64,000 bases of DNA from Scilla litardierei (GCA_030789695.1 JAULAV010009380.1:1-64000); one strand, 5' to 3'; counted from the first letter of the stretch, positions 31,701 to 46,100 are shown. Numbers and translations: made by a program. The notes: generated from the sequence alone by a model not told the origin.

Positions 31701-34700
31701 TTATCTTTCAGTTGAAGATGGCGATTTCCTAGTTCCAACAGACATTTTTCGGCCTAATTTTTTCTTCTTTAATATTATTTAATAAACCGATCCAAATATT
31801 TTAGAAAAATGGAAAATATTCAGTGCTCAGAAATATCCACAAAAATGTTTGTTTGAACTGGGAGATCGCCAACTTCAACTGGAAATTAAGAGAGGACAAA
31901 ATTAGGCCAAAAAATCGTATCATTTAATTAAATGTTCCATATCTTCCAGAAACTGTGGAAAATAGCCTGGAGCTCAGAAAAATCTGCAAAAATTCCTTTG
32001 GGACCAAGAGAAGGCCATCTTCAAATAAAATATCAGAGAATACAAAATTGGGCCAAAAAATCATATCATTCAATATAAAGATCGCCATCTTAAACGGGAA
32101 AATAAGAAGTAACAAACATAGGTTATAAAAATCATATCATTTAATAAAAAGATCTATATCTTCCATAAAATAAAGAAAATATGCCAAAGCTCAAAAAATC
32201 CGCAAAATGTCCGTTAGAACCGAGGGATAGCTATGTTAACCAAAAAATAACTAAAAAATAAGAGAAGACAAAATTAGGCAATAAAAATCATATCATTTAA
32301 TATAAATATTATTCTTTTCCATAAAATGTTGAAAATATCCCCAAGCACAGAAAAATCCGCAAAAATATCCACGAGCTCAGGTAAAATCCACAAAAATATC
32401 CATCAGAATCGGGAGAGCACAAAAAACAGAGAAGGAAAAATTAGGCCAAAACATCGTATCATTTAATAAAACAATTATATCTTCCAAATAATATAGAATA
32501 TAGCCCACAGCTCAGAAAAATCCTCAAAAATTTCCATGGGAACCGGGACATTGCCATCATCAACAAAAAATCTAAGAGAAGACAAAATTAGACAAAAAAT
32601 CATAGCATTTAATAGAACGATCGTTATCTTCCTGAAAATACAGAAAATAGCCCCGACGTCCTAAAAATCCATAAAAATTTCAATTGGAACAGGGAAACCA
32701 CCATTTTCAAGTGAAAAATAAGAGAAGACAATCGTAGGCTATAAAAATTATATCATTTAATTAAAAAATCATTATATACAATAAAATGTAGAAAATAGCC
32801 TCGAGTTTAGAAAACTCCGCAAAAAATTCTGTTCGAACCGGGCGATCGCCATCATCAATTGAAAAAGAAGAGAAGACATAATTAGGCTAGAAAAATCATA
32901 TCATTTAATAAAAAGATCCATATCTTACAGAAAATTTAGAAAATAGTCCTTAGCTCAGAAATATCTACCAAAATGTCCGTTGGAACCGGGATATCGTCAT
33001 CTTCGACTGAAAAATAAGAGAAGAAATAATTAGGCTACAAAAATCATATACTGCAAAAGAAAATCCCTATCTTCCAGAATATATAGAAAATAAATCCGAG
33101 CTCGGAAAAATCCGCAAAAATGTCTGTTGGAACCAGGAGATTGCCTGTAACTAAAAAATAAGAAAATTTGGGCAAAATATCATATCATTTAATAAAACAA
33201 TCCATATCCTCCAAAACGTGGAAAATAGGCATGAGCTCAGAAAAATCCTTAAAAATGTCAGTTGGAACTGGGTGATCGCCATCTTCAACCGGAATATATG
33301 AGTAAACAAAATTAGGCCAAAATCATATCATTTAATAAAAAGATCGTCATCTTCAACTGTCATCTTTAACTGGAAAATAAGAGGAGACAAATTTAGGATA
33401 TGAAAATCATATCAATTAATAAAAAGATCCATATCTTTCCTAAAATGTATAAAATAGCACCAAACTCAGAAAATGATATATAAAAATATTTTAAGTTGAA
33501 GATGGCGATATCCCGGTTACCACGGACATTTTTATAGATGAAGATAGTGATTTCCATGTTCAAAATTTTGTCTTCTCTTATATTTCAGTTGAAGATGGCG
33601 ATTTCCCAGTTCCAACGGACATTTTTTGGACTAATTTTGTCTCCTCTGATATCATTTAAAAAAGGATTCAAATATTACACAAAATATGGAAAATATCTGT
33701 AGCTCAGAAATATCCTCAAAAATGTATGTTGGAACTGAGAGATCGCCAACTTCAACTGGAAATTAAGAGAAGACAAAATTGGATCAAAAATCTTATCATA
33801 AAACATTCCATATCTCCCAGAAAATGCGGAAAATAGTCCGGAGCTCAGAAAAATCTGCAAAAATTTCCTTTGGGATATAGAGAATGACATTATTAACTGA
33901 AATATAATAGAAGACAAAATTAGGCCAAAAAATAATATCATGCTATATTAAGATCGCCATCTTCAACTGGAAAATAAGAGAAAACAATTTAGGTTATAAA
34001 AATCATATCATTTAATAAAAATATCCATATCTTCCATAAAATGTAAAAAATATGCCGGAGCTCGAAAAAATCTGCAAAAATGTCCATTGGAATCGGGAGA
34101 TCTCCATTTTCGACTTAAATATAACAGGAGACAAACTTAAGCTATAAAAGTAATATCATTTAATAAAAAATTGATATCTTCCATAAAAAATAAAATATCA
34201 CAGAGATAAAAAAAATCCAAAAAAAATGTTCGTTGTATCCGAGAGATCGCCATGTTCAACTGAAAAAAAATAAGAGAAGACAAAATTTGGTAATAGAAAC
34301 CATATCATTTAATATAAAGATTCTTATTTTCCATAAAATGTAGAAAATATCCCCGAGCTCAGAAAAATCTGCAAAAATATCCGTCAGAACTGGGAGATCG
34401 CCAAATTTAATGAAAAAAAGGAGAAAACAAAATTGTGCCCAAAAATCATATCAATTAATAAAATGATCGATATCTTCGAGATAATACAGAAAATAGGCCA
34501 TATCTCAAAAAAATCCGCAAAAATATCAGTTGGATTCGGGAAATTGCCATCATTAGCGAAAAAATAATAGAAGACAAAATATGGCCAAAAATTAGATCAT
34601 TTAATAAAACGATCGATATCTTCCAGAAAATTCAGAAAATAACCTCGAGTTCAGAAAAATCGGCAAAAAATATCTGTGGGAACTCAGAGACAACCATCTT

Positions 34701-35654
34701 CAAGTGAAAATTAAGAGATGATAAACGTAGGCTATAAAATCATTTCATTTAATAAAAATATCCATATCTAAAACAAAAAAATAGCCTCAAGGTCAGAAAA
34801 TCCGAAAAAATTCTGTTGGAACCGGGAGATCGCCATCTTCAATTGAAAAATAAGGAAAGACAAATTTAGGATTGGAAAATCATATCTTTTATTAAAAAGA
34901 GCTATATCTTACAGAAAATGTAGAAACTAGTCACACGCTAAGGAATATCGACAAAAATGTCCGTCGGAACCGGGTTATTGTCATCTTCAACTGAAAAATA
35001 ATTGAAGACAAAATTAGACTACATAAATCATAAAATATAATAAAAAGATCCATATCTTCGAGAAAATGTAGAAAAAATAGTCCCGAGCATAGAAAAATCC
35101 GCAAAAATGTCTGTTAGAACCGGGAGATCGCCATTTTCAACTGGAAAATAAGAGAAGATAAGCCAAAACTTAGAAAAATCTACAAAAACTTCCATTGGAA
35201 CCGGGCGATCGCCATCTTCAACTGGAAAATAAGAGAAGACAAATTTAGGCTAGAAAAATTGTATCATTTAATAAAAAGATCCATATCTTTCATAAAATGT
35301 ATAAAATAACACCAACTCAGAAAATGATATTTTAAAAAATTTTCTGTTGAAGATGGCGATATCCTGGTTACAATGTACATTTTTATAAATGAAGATGGTG
35401 ATTTCCCATTTTTCGAATAATGTTTTCTCTTATATTTCATTTGAAGATGGCGATTTCCTAGTTCCAACAAACATTTTGTGGCCTAATTTTGTCTTCTCCG
35501 ACATCATTTAATAAAACGATCCATATCTTCCAGGAAATGTGGAAAATAGCTCGAAGCTCAGAAATATCCACAAAAATATATGTTGGAATAGGGAGATCGC
35601 CAACTTCAACTGGAAAATAAGAGAAGACGAAATTATGCCAAAAAATCATATCAT
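25732..35654. repeat. 147-bp satellite array, segment 2
   Basis: Forward monomers. Successive CENP-B-like boxes between 28258 and 29283 are 142-150 bp apart, mean about 146. Inverted modules begin near 29632, 31592, 33466 and 35318 (steps 1960, 1874, 1852). No module is seen between 25732 and 29632, about 3.9 kb of uniform head-to-tail repeats. Confidence 0.93.
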
Positions 35655-35831
35655 TGTTGGAGATCCGTCAACCATGGCTAAAGCTCATGGTGCCATTTTA
35701 TTATATCAACATGTTAATGAGTGGAGACCAATGGTCTCTAGTATACCAAAGGTCCACCCCACTACCATGTAATGGGGTGTTTATGGTGGATAAATGAGGG
35801 GGGAGACCATAAGTCTCCCCCACTCATAACA
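35655..35831 (-). repeat. R3 3' LTR
   Basis: 177 bp, reading TGTTATGAGTGGGG to CTCCAACA on the minus strand. It contains short inverted repeats GAGACC/GGTCTC and GGGAGAC/GTCTCCC. Confidence 0.9.
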
Positions 35832-36124
35832 CCCTTATCCATCCATTACCTTTGGACTTAGCATATGAATACTTCAGGATTCATGATGCTAATGGGGTGG
35901 ATACTTCTGGATCCAGAGTAAACATGTTTGCCTCGTTAAAACCTTAGCTGTGGAAAACCCAGTGGGAAAAACCAACTGTCTTAAGGAAAAAGAGTACAAC
36001 CCACAGGTTACTCCCCCTGATCTGTACAAGCTTCAGGCTCATTGGTCTCTCAGTTTTCTCATCCTGATTCCTTTTACAAGCTTTACAAAAATACATCTAG
36101 GCAGAGCCTTAGTGAACAAATCAG
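35832..36124 (-). other. R3 3' untranslated region
   Basis: Polypurine-like GGATGGATAAGGG sits next to the LTR. One copy of the segment triplicated in R1 follows at about 35870-36000, with GGATCCAGAAGTATCC, TTTTAACGAGGCA and CCCACTGGGTTTTCC on the minus strand. Confidence 0.65.
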
Positions 36125-36469
36125 CTAAATTATTACAAGACTGAATCTGTTGTATTTCACTTGTTTCTCCTTTTGTAGGTCGTGCGTCCAGAAGAATTTA
36201 GTAGATATGTGCTTCGTCTTGTCACCCTTGACAAAACCAGTCTGTAGTTGAGCTATGCAAGCTGCATTGTCCTCAAATATCGTGGTTGGCTCAAGGTCAC
36301 CAGTCTTTAGGCCGGTAGTCATTAAGATGTGATGAATCACTGAACGAAGCCATACACATTCTTTGCTTGCTTCATGGATCGCGAGGAGCTCGGAATGGTT
36401 GGAAGAGATAGCTGTAGTGGTTTGCTTCACAGATTTCCAGGAGATGGCTATAGCACCATAGGTGAACAC
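36125..36469 (-). pseudogene. pol: R3 RNase H
   Basis: A 114-codon open stretch with AISWKS, SSNHSELLAIHEASKECVWLRS, FEDNAACIAQL and HISTKFFWTHDLQ, matching Copia RNase H including the acidic residue in the FEDN block. It is cut off from RT by frame breaks. Confidence 0.85.
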
Positions 36470-37690
36470 AAAGCTAGTCTGTGATTTCTCGGAGTGAGGA
36501 TCGGACCTGTAACCTGCATCTGCATAACCAATTAAAGTGGGAGATCCACCTTTAGGGAAATATAATCCCAGGTCAATTAACCCTTGGAGGTAGTGCAGAA
36601 GCTGTTTAACTCTGTTTCAGTGGTGTTTTGTTGGCGCTGCACTATATCTGGCTAGAAGATTTGCTTAGAACGCTATATCGGGACTCGTACAGTTAGCCAG
36701 ATATAGAAGTGCTCCAATGGAACTAAGATAAGGTACTTCAGGACCTAACATTTCCTCCCCCCTCTTTCAGCGGACGAAAGGGTCCTTATGTACATCCAAG
36801 GATCTTATGACCATTGGTGTACTTATAGGATGACATTTATCCATGTGGAAATTTTTAAGTAATTTCCTTGTATATGTGGATTGGTGTAACGGTATACCAC
36901 CACGTAGGTGTTCGATTTGCAAGACAAGACAATACTTTGTTTTGCCTAGGTCTTTCATTCCAAAAGTATTCTTTAGGCTTCCAGATATCTCAGCATCTCT
37001 GCAGGAGATCCAATGAGATTTAAGTCGTCCACATAAACGGCGACTATAACAAATCCTGTTCCCGATCTTTTAATAAAGATACATGAGCAGACTTCATTAT
37101 TGGTGAAACCTTACTGTGCAAGGAAATCACGCAGTCTGTTATACCACATTTTACCCGATTGCTTAAGACCATATAATGATCTTTGAAGCCTTACAGAGTA
37201 GATGTCCCGAGGTCTTTCTGCTATCTCTGGCGGTAATTTATATCCTTCAGGGCGTTTCATATAGATTTCTTTATCTATATTGCCAAATAGATATGTAGTC
37301 ACAACGTCTATGAGCTGCATTTCTAGGCTTTCTAAAGATGACAGGCTTAATAAAAATCGAAACGTGATCACATCCATAACAGGGGAATAGGTTTGTTCAT
37401 AATCTATCCCCGGTCGTTAGGATAAACCCTATGCTATAAGCCGTGCTTTGTAGCGTACGATCTCGTTATTTTCATTTCTTTTTCTGACGAAAACCCACTT
37501 ATAACCCACGGGTTTTACACCTTTAGGTGTTTGGACTACTGGTCCAAAAACTTCACGTTTCAAGAGTGAGTCCAGCTCTATTCCTATTGCATCGTTCCAC
37601 TTTGGCCAATCATCTCTACGTTTACATTCTGCTAGAGATCGTGGTTCGATGTCATCGTCGTATTCCGCGACATGCACAGCAACATTAAAC
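36470..37690 (-). pseudogene. pol: R3 reverse transcriptase
   Basis: Read on the minus strand: EYDDDIEPRSLAECKRRDDWPKW, KPVGYKWVFVRKRN and YKARLIA (37677-37429), then DVVTTYLFGNIDKEIYMKRPEGY and SLYGLKQSGKMWYNRL (37377-37111), then the catalytic YVDDLNLIG near 37045-37019, then MKDLGKTKYCL and STPM (36958-36767). The motifs are in order but split by several stops and shifts. The YVDD box itself is kept. Confidence 0.88.
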
Positions 37691-37716
37691 GCAAATTTGT
37701 CGTCAACGACAGTGCT

Positions 37717-38089
37717 TTATCTGTCCAGTACCTCCCCAGTACGTACAAAATTTAATGATGTTTTTCCAATAGTTTCCTCTTCGGGGGAATGTAGGAGGGG
37801 AGAGGTAGCCGGTCTGAGCTCAGCTTCCTGTGTAGGGTTCATCTTTATTTCACCAGGATTTTTTCTTTTTCGAGTAGCTTTGTCCTTCGAACCTGGTGGG
37901 CGTCCTCTCTTTAATTGAGGTACAGCCGATTCTGCTACCGGTAGGTTGCATCCATCTTTGAGGATGTCAATCCTAGCTGGCGTATTGGAACTGTGCACGC
38001 AAGTGGAACTTTAGGTCCACATACTAGCTCAGATAATTCTTTCCAGCCGCATCGAGAACTTCAAAGTCAACGCTCTATATTTTTGCCAT
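37717..38089 (-). pseudogene. gag: R3 gag stub joined to pre-RT linker
   Basis: From ATG 38089 the frame reads like the R2 gag start (SVDFEVLDA, then KFHLRA by about codon 33), with two stops. Then near 37990-37995 it passes directly into the linker NTPARIDI...KRGRPPGSKDK that normally precedes RT. The rest of gag, protease and integrase are missing. This is a deletion junction, not a natural fusion protein. Confidence 0.8.
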
Positions 38090-38560
38090 TTTATCTATGC
38101 ATTTAAAATGACATGAATTAATAAAACATATTAAAAATTCATGTAAAGCTAATAAATTAGTTGCGTGGAACGGCCAGTCACCATATAATAAAGTCCAAAG
38201 TCCAAAATTATACAGTCCAGGAAATACAAAAGACTAAAATGAAAAATTACAACTTGGAAACCTATTGGGGTCACTGCAAATTTACAATTTGGCCTCCGTA
38301 TTCTAGGAATGAAAGTTCAGTCTTTGGCTTTATACAAATTATATCCTCACTACAATTTCTCTTAAAAAAAGAAAAGAAAATACGAGGAATATGAAATGGT
38401 GACAAATTGGCCGATCCAAAACCACAACGTAATTTATTAAATATCCACGCAATTTATAAATTATGCAACAAACACAGGCATAAATAATTATGCAAAATCA
38501 CAGGCTTATCAAATTTAATTTAATCAATATCGCACACAAAATATTGGAGAAATATAAAAT

Positions 38561-38660
38561 ATTTAATAATTACTTGGGCCACGTGGAGACATATCATGCA
38601 TCGTTAGGTTAGATAACTAATGGCAGAGCGATCTCAGGACCTTCCATAATTATTAATTAA
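38561..38660 (-). other. Three-stem leader module, R3 (decayed)
   Basis: The minus strand keeps the outer AT stem with one mismatch, the CTAACCTAACG inner right arm, and the GATCGCTCTGCC word, but the inner and middle stems have lost pairs. It sits about 470 bases upstream of the gag start, as in R2. Confidence 0.65.
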
Positions 38661-39994
38661 AAAAATCTTATTTATCCAAATTATGCAGATAGTGATGTTA
38701 TTGATATTATATGGACCACAAACAAATAACATACCAAAATGAATATTAATGCAACACATCAATTTATCTAGATTTTTCAGAATTTCTAGTAATAACCTGA
38801 TATTTTCTGATATTCTTCTAGAATTAATGGAAATTTTTTGAGTTTAAATTTATATTTAAATCAGAAGAATAACATAACCCAATTATGTCAATAAAAAGCC
38901 ATTAGGCTTGCTGCAGGCTTCAGGCCAAACAGACAAAAAAAATCTCAATTTTTATTTATTATAAATGGGTAAATGGGCAATAGCCCATATGATAAGTGAT
39001 GCAAAAATAATTGCATGGGAATAATGTTGAGAAAAACCACTGTTAATTTTTAGGAGCTGGTTTTAAGTACTCCCTAAACAACTTAAAAAAGGTTTGGGTT
39101 CCTGTAACATCTTAAATGCATAATTGCATGAGAATAATGTTGAGAGAAAACCAGTGTTAATTTTAAGTACTAGACTTATTCTTAGAAATCATCTCTACTA
39201 TTATAATTACAATTTTCCCTTCCGAGTTGGAATTGGGATTTCTCTTCAAGATGTTGTGGGCTGACTAATAACAGATACTCTGGGTCAAATTTTTTTTACA
39301 TAAGCATTAAAATTTAATTTGATAAAAAATCTAATCTTCCAATAAATTCATACTTAAACCAAATTCAAATGACATGTCACATATTTTTTAAAATCGGCAC
39401 CACTAATCCTCAGTTTCTAATGGCATGACATCATTAAATAGTTCATAAATGTCAAAGCCCATCATTATCCTAATCATAAACATAATAAAACTGTGCTAAT
39501 TTTTATTTCACTTCGCATGCATTTGCTTAAGGTCAAAACTCTCGTATGATTTTGAACATCACATATGTCACACGGACGCATCTACGTTGACAGGGGGCGT
39601 GACACCTGATACTCAATAAATTCATAAAGATGTATAGAGTACGCATGTCCTGCACAAGTGCTACATTTCTTCCTAGTCTACCAAATTAGGGGATTTTTGG
39701 TGAAAAACAGTATTGATTTTTTATTCTATTTTTATATGTTGATTTGAGTAAATCAATCAACATACATATGTAAAAAATAGAATATGTTCCATAATATATA
39801 TCTACGAGATTAGAATTTTTACCTCTAGATCAAAGATCTAGGGAAGAACAAATAAAATCTGTAGATAAAAATCCCAGCTCCTGTAATCCGTGAAAGAAAT
39901 CAATTGATCGTCGTCGCAAATTGCCGCAACTACAAGATTCCTTCATAAGAGTGAAATTATGTTGGATCAGAAAAAAATTTTGTTAGAGCGAAGT
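38661..39994 (-). other. R3 leader
   Basis: AT-rich, non-coding. It has one CTGCAG core in CTTGCTGCAGGCTTC near 38912, a possible relic of the array seen in R1 and R2. Confidence 0.5.
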
Positions 39995-40007
39995 CATGCT
40001 GATAACG
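39995..40007 (-). other. R3 putative primer-binding site
   Basis: CGTTATCAGCATG on the minus strand, directly after the 5' LTR. It is identical to R2 and one base different from R1. Confidence 0.65.
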
Positions 40008-40182
40008 TGTTGGAGATCAATTAACCATGGCTATAGCTCATGGTGCCATTTTATAATATCAACATGTTAATAAGGGGAGACCAATGGTCTCTAGTTACCA
40101 AAGGTCCACCTCACTACCATGTATGTGGTGTTTATGGTGGATAAATGAGGAGGGAGACCATAAGTCTCCCCCACTCATAACA
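40008..40182 (-). repeat. R3 5' LTR
   Basis: 175 bp, matching 35655-35831 with about 10 differences. It is followed on the plus strand by the duplication ATCAT. Confidence 0.9.
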
Positions 40183-43100
40183 ATCATTTAATAAAACAAT
40201 CCATATCTTCCAGAAAATGGGGAAAATAGCGCAAAGCTCCGAAAAATCCGCAAAAATGCCCTTTGGGACCAAGAGAATGCCATCTTCAACAAAAATATAA
40301 GAGAAGACAAAATTAGTCCAAAAAATCATATCATTCAATATAAAGATCGCCATATTCAATTGGAAAAATAAGATAAGACAAACTTTGGTTATAAAAATCA
40401 TATCATTTAATAAAAAGATTCATATCTTCCATAAAATATATAAAATAGCTCTGAGCTCAGAAAAATCCGCAAAATATCCATTGGAACAGGGAGATCCCAT
40501 TTTCATTAAAAATAATTGAAGACAAACTTGAGCAATAAAAATCATATCATTTAATAAAAAGATCCATTTCTTTAATAAAATAAAGAATATAGCACCAAGC
40601 TCAGAAAATCCAAAAAAATGTTCGTTGGAACTGGGAGATCGCTATGTTCAACTAAAAAAAGAGAAGACAAAATTAGGCTATAAAAATCAAATCATTTATT
40701 TAAAAGATCCATAACTTTACGTAAATTTAGTAAATTGCCCGGAGAGCAAAAAAACTGCCAAAATGTACATTAGAACTAGGAGATCGCCATCTTCAACCGA
40801 AAAATAAGAGAAGAAAAAATAAGGCCAAAAAAATCATATCATTCAATATTTTCATAACTTCCCGAAAATGAAAAATAACCACAAGCTCTGAAAATTACGC
40901 AAAAATGTTCGTTTGGACCGGAGATTGCCATCTTCAATTAAATAAGAAAATAACAAAAAGTTAGTTTATAAAAATCATATCATTTAAAACAAACATGCAT
41001 ATCATACAGAACATGTAGAAAATAGATCGAAGCCCAGAAAAATCCACAAAAATGTATGTTGGAACCTGGAGATCGTCATCTTCAACAGAAAAATAAAAGA
41101 AGCCAAAATTCATATCACTTAATAAAAATATACATATCTGCCATAAAATGTAGAAAATAGCCCCGAGCTCAAAAAAATACTTACAAATGTCCGATGGAAC
41201 TAGGAGATTGTCATATTCAATTAAAAATGAGTAGACAAAATTAGGCCAAAAAATTGTATCCTTTAATAAAAAGGTTCAGGTCTCTCAGAAAATGTACAAA
41301 AAAGCCCCAAACTACGAAAAATCCACAAAAATGTAGGAACCTGGAGATCGCCATCTTCAACTAAAAATAAGATAAGATAAATTTAGGACATAAAAATCTT
41401 GTCATATAATATAACGATTCTTATCTTCCCGAAAGTGTAGAAAAAAGCCCCGAGCTCAGATAAATCTGCAAAAATGTCTATTGGTACCCCGGGAAATCGA
41501 CATCTTCAACTGCAAAATAAGAGAAGACAAAAATGAAGGCGAAATATCATATCATTTAAAAAATGATCCATATATTCCAAAAATGTGGAAAATAAGCCGG
41601 AGCTCAGAAAAATCCGTAAAACTGTCCGTTGGAACCGGGTGATCGCCATCTTCAACTGAAATATAAGAGAAGACAAAATTAGGCTAAAATATTTTATCAT
41701 TTAATAAAAAGATCGACATCTTCAACAGGAAAATAAGAGAAGGCAAATTTAGGCTAGAAAAATCATATCAATTAATAAAAAGATTCATATATTTCATAAA
41801 ATGAAGAAAATAGCATCAAGCTCAGAAAATGATATATAAAAATCTTTTCTGTTGATGATCTCAAATATCCCGGTTACAACGGACATTTTTATAGATGAAG
41901 ATGGCGATTTTCCGGTTCTGAATTTTGTCTTCTCTTATATTTCAGTTGAAGATGGTGATTTTCTGGTTCCAACGGACATTTTTTGGACTAATTTTGTCTT
42001 CTCAGATATCATTTAATAAAACGATCCATATATTCCAGAAAATGTGAAAAATAGCCCTGACCTCAGAAATATCTGCAAAAATGTCCGTTGGAACCGGGAG
42101 ATCACCAACTTCTACTGGAAAATAAAAGACGATAAAATTAGGCCAAAAATCATACAATTTAATAAAACGATACATATCTTCCAGAAAATGGGGAAAATAG
42201 CCTGGAGCTCAGAAAAATCCGCAAAATTGTCTGTTGTGATTGAGAGAATGCCATCTTCGACTGAAAAATAAGAGAAGACAAAATTAGGCCAAAAAATCAT
42301 ATCATTCAAAATAAAGATCGCCATCTTCAACTTGAAAATAAGTGAAGACAACCGTAGGTTATAAAAATCATATCGTTTAATAAAAAGATGCATATCTTCC
42401 ATAAAATGTAGAAAATATCCCTGAGCTTAGAAAAATCCGCAAAAATATCTGTTGGAACCGAAAGATCGCCATCTTCAACTTAAAAATAATAAAAGACAAA
42501 CTTAAGCTATAAAAAGCATATCATTTAGTAAAAAGATCCATATTTCCATAAAATAAAGAAAATAGCACAAAGCTCAGAAAATACACAAAAATTTTTGTTA
42601 GAACCGGGAGATCGCTATGTTCAAGTGAAAAATAAGAGAAGACAAAATTAGGCAATAAAAATCATATCATTTAATATAAAGATTCTTATTTTCCAAAAAT
42701 GTAGAAAATATCCCCGAACTAAGAAAAATCTGCAAACATAACCGTCGGAACCAGGAGAGCGCAAAATTTAATTAAAAAGGGAGAAGGAAAAATTAGGCAA
42801 AAATATCATATCATTGAATAAAATGATCAATATCTTCCAGATAATACAGAAAATAGCCCAGAGCTCAGAAAAATCTTCAAAAATATTCATGTGAACCGGG
42901 ATTGCCATCATCAACAAATAATTTAAGAGAAGATAAAATTCGACAAAAAACCATAACATTTAATAAAATTATCGTTATCTACCAGAAAATACAGAAAATA
43001 GCCCCAAGGTCAGAAAAATTTGCAAAAATTTCTGTTGGAACCGGGAAACCGTCACCTTCTAGTGAAAAATAAGAGAAAACAAACGTAGACGCTAAAAATT

Positions 43101-46100
43101 ATATCATTTAATAAAAAGATCCATATCGACAATAAAATATAAAAAATAAAATCGAGTTCAAAAAACCGCTAATATTTACGTTTGAACTGGGAGATCGCCA
43201 TCATCATTTGAAAAATAAGAGAAGACAAAATTTGGCTAGAAAAATTATATCATTTAATAAAAGATCCATATCTTACAAAAAATGTAGAAAATAGTCCTGA
43301 CCTCAGAATTATCGGCCAAAATGTCAGTTTATCCCGGGTTATCACCATCTTCAATTGAAAAATAAGTGAAGACAAAATTAGGCTACAAAAATCATATAGC
43401 GTAATAAAATATCCATACATTCCAGAAAACGTAGAAAATAAACCCGAGCTAAGAAAATCCGCAAAAAATGTCCGTTGGAATTGGGTGATCACAATCTTCA
43501 ACAAAAAAAATCAAAGAAGACATAATTAGGCCAAAGTATCATTTCATTTTATAAAACGATCCATATCTTCCAAAAATGTGGAACATAGGCCAGAGCTAAA
43601 AAAATCCGCAAAAATGTCCGTTTGAACTAGGTGATTTCCATCTTCAATTGGAATTAAAGAGAAGTGAAAATTAGGCCAAAACATCATATCATTTAATAAA
43701 AATATCGTCATCTTCATCTGGAAAATAAGAGAAGACAAATTTAGGACAGAAAAATCATTACAATCAATAAAAAGATCCATATCTTTCATAAAATGAATAA
43801 AATAGCACCAATCTAAGAAAATGATATATAAAAATCTTTTCAGTTGACGACGGCGATATCTCGGTTACAACAGACATTTTTATAGATGAAGGTGGTGATT
43901 TCATGATTTCGAATTTTGTCTTCTCTTATCTTTCAGTTGAAGATGGCGATTTCCCGGCTCCAACAGACATTTTTTGGCCTAATTTTGTCTTCTTTGATAT
44001 TATTTAATAAAAAGATCATATATTCCAGAAAAAAGGAAAATATCTCGGAGCTTAGAAATATCCGCAAAAACGTCCATTGGAATAGGGTGATCGCCAACTT
44101 CAACTTCAACAGGAAATTAAGAGAAGATAAAATTAGGCCTAAAATCATATCATTTAATAAACGTTCCATTTCTTCCAGAAAATCTGGAAACTAGCCCGGA
44201 CCTTAGAAAAATCTGCAAAAATTTCCTTAGGGCCCAAGAGATGGCCATCTTCAACTGAAATATAAGAGAAGGCAAAATTAGGCCAAAAATCATATCATTC
44301 AATATGAAGTTTGCCATCTTAAACTGGAAAATAAGAAGAAACAAACATAGGTTAATCATATCATTAATAAAACCATCCATATCTTCCATAAAATGTATAA
44401 AATATGTCAGAGATCAGAAAAATCCGCAAAAATGTCTGTTGGCACTTGGAGATCGCCATCTACAACTTAAAAATAATAAAAGACAAACTTAAGCTATAAA
44501 AATCATATCACTAATAAAACGATCCATATCTTCCATAAAATAAAAAAAATAGCACAGATATTAGAAAATCCGCAAAAATGTCCGTTAGAACCGGACGATC
44601 GTTATGTTCAACTAAAAAATAAGAGAAGACAAAATTTATCAATAAAAATCATATCTTTTAATATAAAGATTCTTATTTTCAATAAAATGTAGAAAATATC
44701 TCTGAGCTCCGAAAAATCTCCAAAAATATCCGTCGAAACCGGGAGAGTGCAAAATTTAACGAAAAACAGAGAAGGGAAAATTAGGCCAATATATCATATC
44801 ATTTAATAAAACGATCTATATCTTCTAAATAATACAGAAAATAGCCCAGATCTCAGAAAAATCCTCAAACATATCGGTGTGAACCGGGAGATCGCCATCA
44901 TCAACGAAAAATCTAAGAAAGACAAAATTTGGCAAAAATAGCCTCGAGGTCAGAAAAATCCGTAAAAATTTCCGTTGGAACCGGGAAACTGCCATTTTCA
45001 AGTGAAAAATAAGAGAAGACAAACGTAGGCTATAAAAATTATACCATTTAATTAAAAAATCCATATCTTCAATAAAATGTAGAAAATAGCATCGAGTGCA
45101 GAAAAACCCGTAAAAATTTCGTTGGAACCAGGAGATCGTCATCATCAATTCAAAAAGAAGGGAAGACAAAATTAGGATAGAAAAATCCTATCATTGAATA
45201 AAAAGGTCCATATCTTATAGAAAATGTAGAAAATAGTCCTTAGCTTAGAAATATCGGCCAAAATGTCCGTTGGAACCGGGATATCATCATCTTCAATTGA
45301 AAAAATAAGAGAAGACAAAATTATGCTACAAAAAGAATTTATAGTTAAAAGAAAATCCATATCTTCCAGAAAATGTAGAAAATAATTCTGAGGTCAGAAA
45401 AATCTGCAAAAATGTCTGTTAAAACCAGGAGATCGTCATCTTCAACTGGAAAATAAGAGAAGACTAAATTTGGCCCAAATATTATATCATTTAATAAAAC
45501 AATCCATATCTTCCAGGAATGTGGAAAATAGGCCCGAGCTCAGAAAAATCTGGAAAAATGTCCGTTGGAACTGGGTGATCGCCATCTTCAACTGGAATAT
45601 ATAGAAGACAAAATTAAGCCCAAAATCATATCATTTAATAAAAAGATCGTCATCTTCAACTGTCATCTTCAACTGGAAAATAAAAGAAGACAAATTTAGA
45701 CAGAAAAATCATATCAATTAATAAAAAGATCGATTCTTTCTTAAAATGAATAAAATAGCACCAAACTCAGAAAATGATATACAAAAATATTTTAAGTTGG
45801 AGATGGCAATATCCCGGTTACCACAGACCTTTTATAGATGAAGATAGTGATTTCCTTGTTCCGAATTTTGTCTTCTCTTATCTGTCAGTTGAATATGTCG
45901 ATTTTCCAGTTCCACGTACATTTTTGGCCTAATTTTGTCTTCCCTGATATCATTTAAAAAAACGATCCATATATTCCAGAAAATATGAAAAATATCCCTA
46001 GCAAAGAAATATCCCCAAAAATTTCTGTTGGAACCGAGAGATCGCGGGACTTCAACTGGAAATTAAGAGAAGACAAAATTAGGCCAATAAATCATATCAT

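Larger units (their letters stand above)
35655..40182 (-). mobile_element. R3: short, internally deleted Copia element
   Basis: 4528 bp between ATCAT duplications (35650-35654, 40183-40187). The LTRs are 177 and 175 bp and about 94% alike by eye. On the minus strand the order is 5' LTR, putative primer site, leader with three-stem module, a stub of gag, pre-RT linker, RT, RNase H, pre-polypurine segment and 3' LTR. Gag, protease and integrase are lost through one internal deletion. It is related to R1 and R2. Confidence 0.9.
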
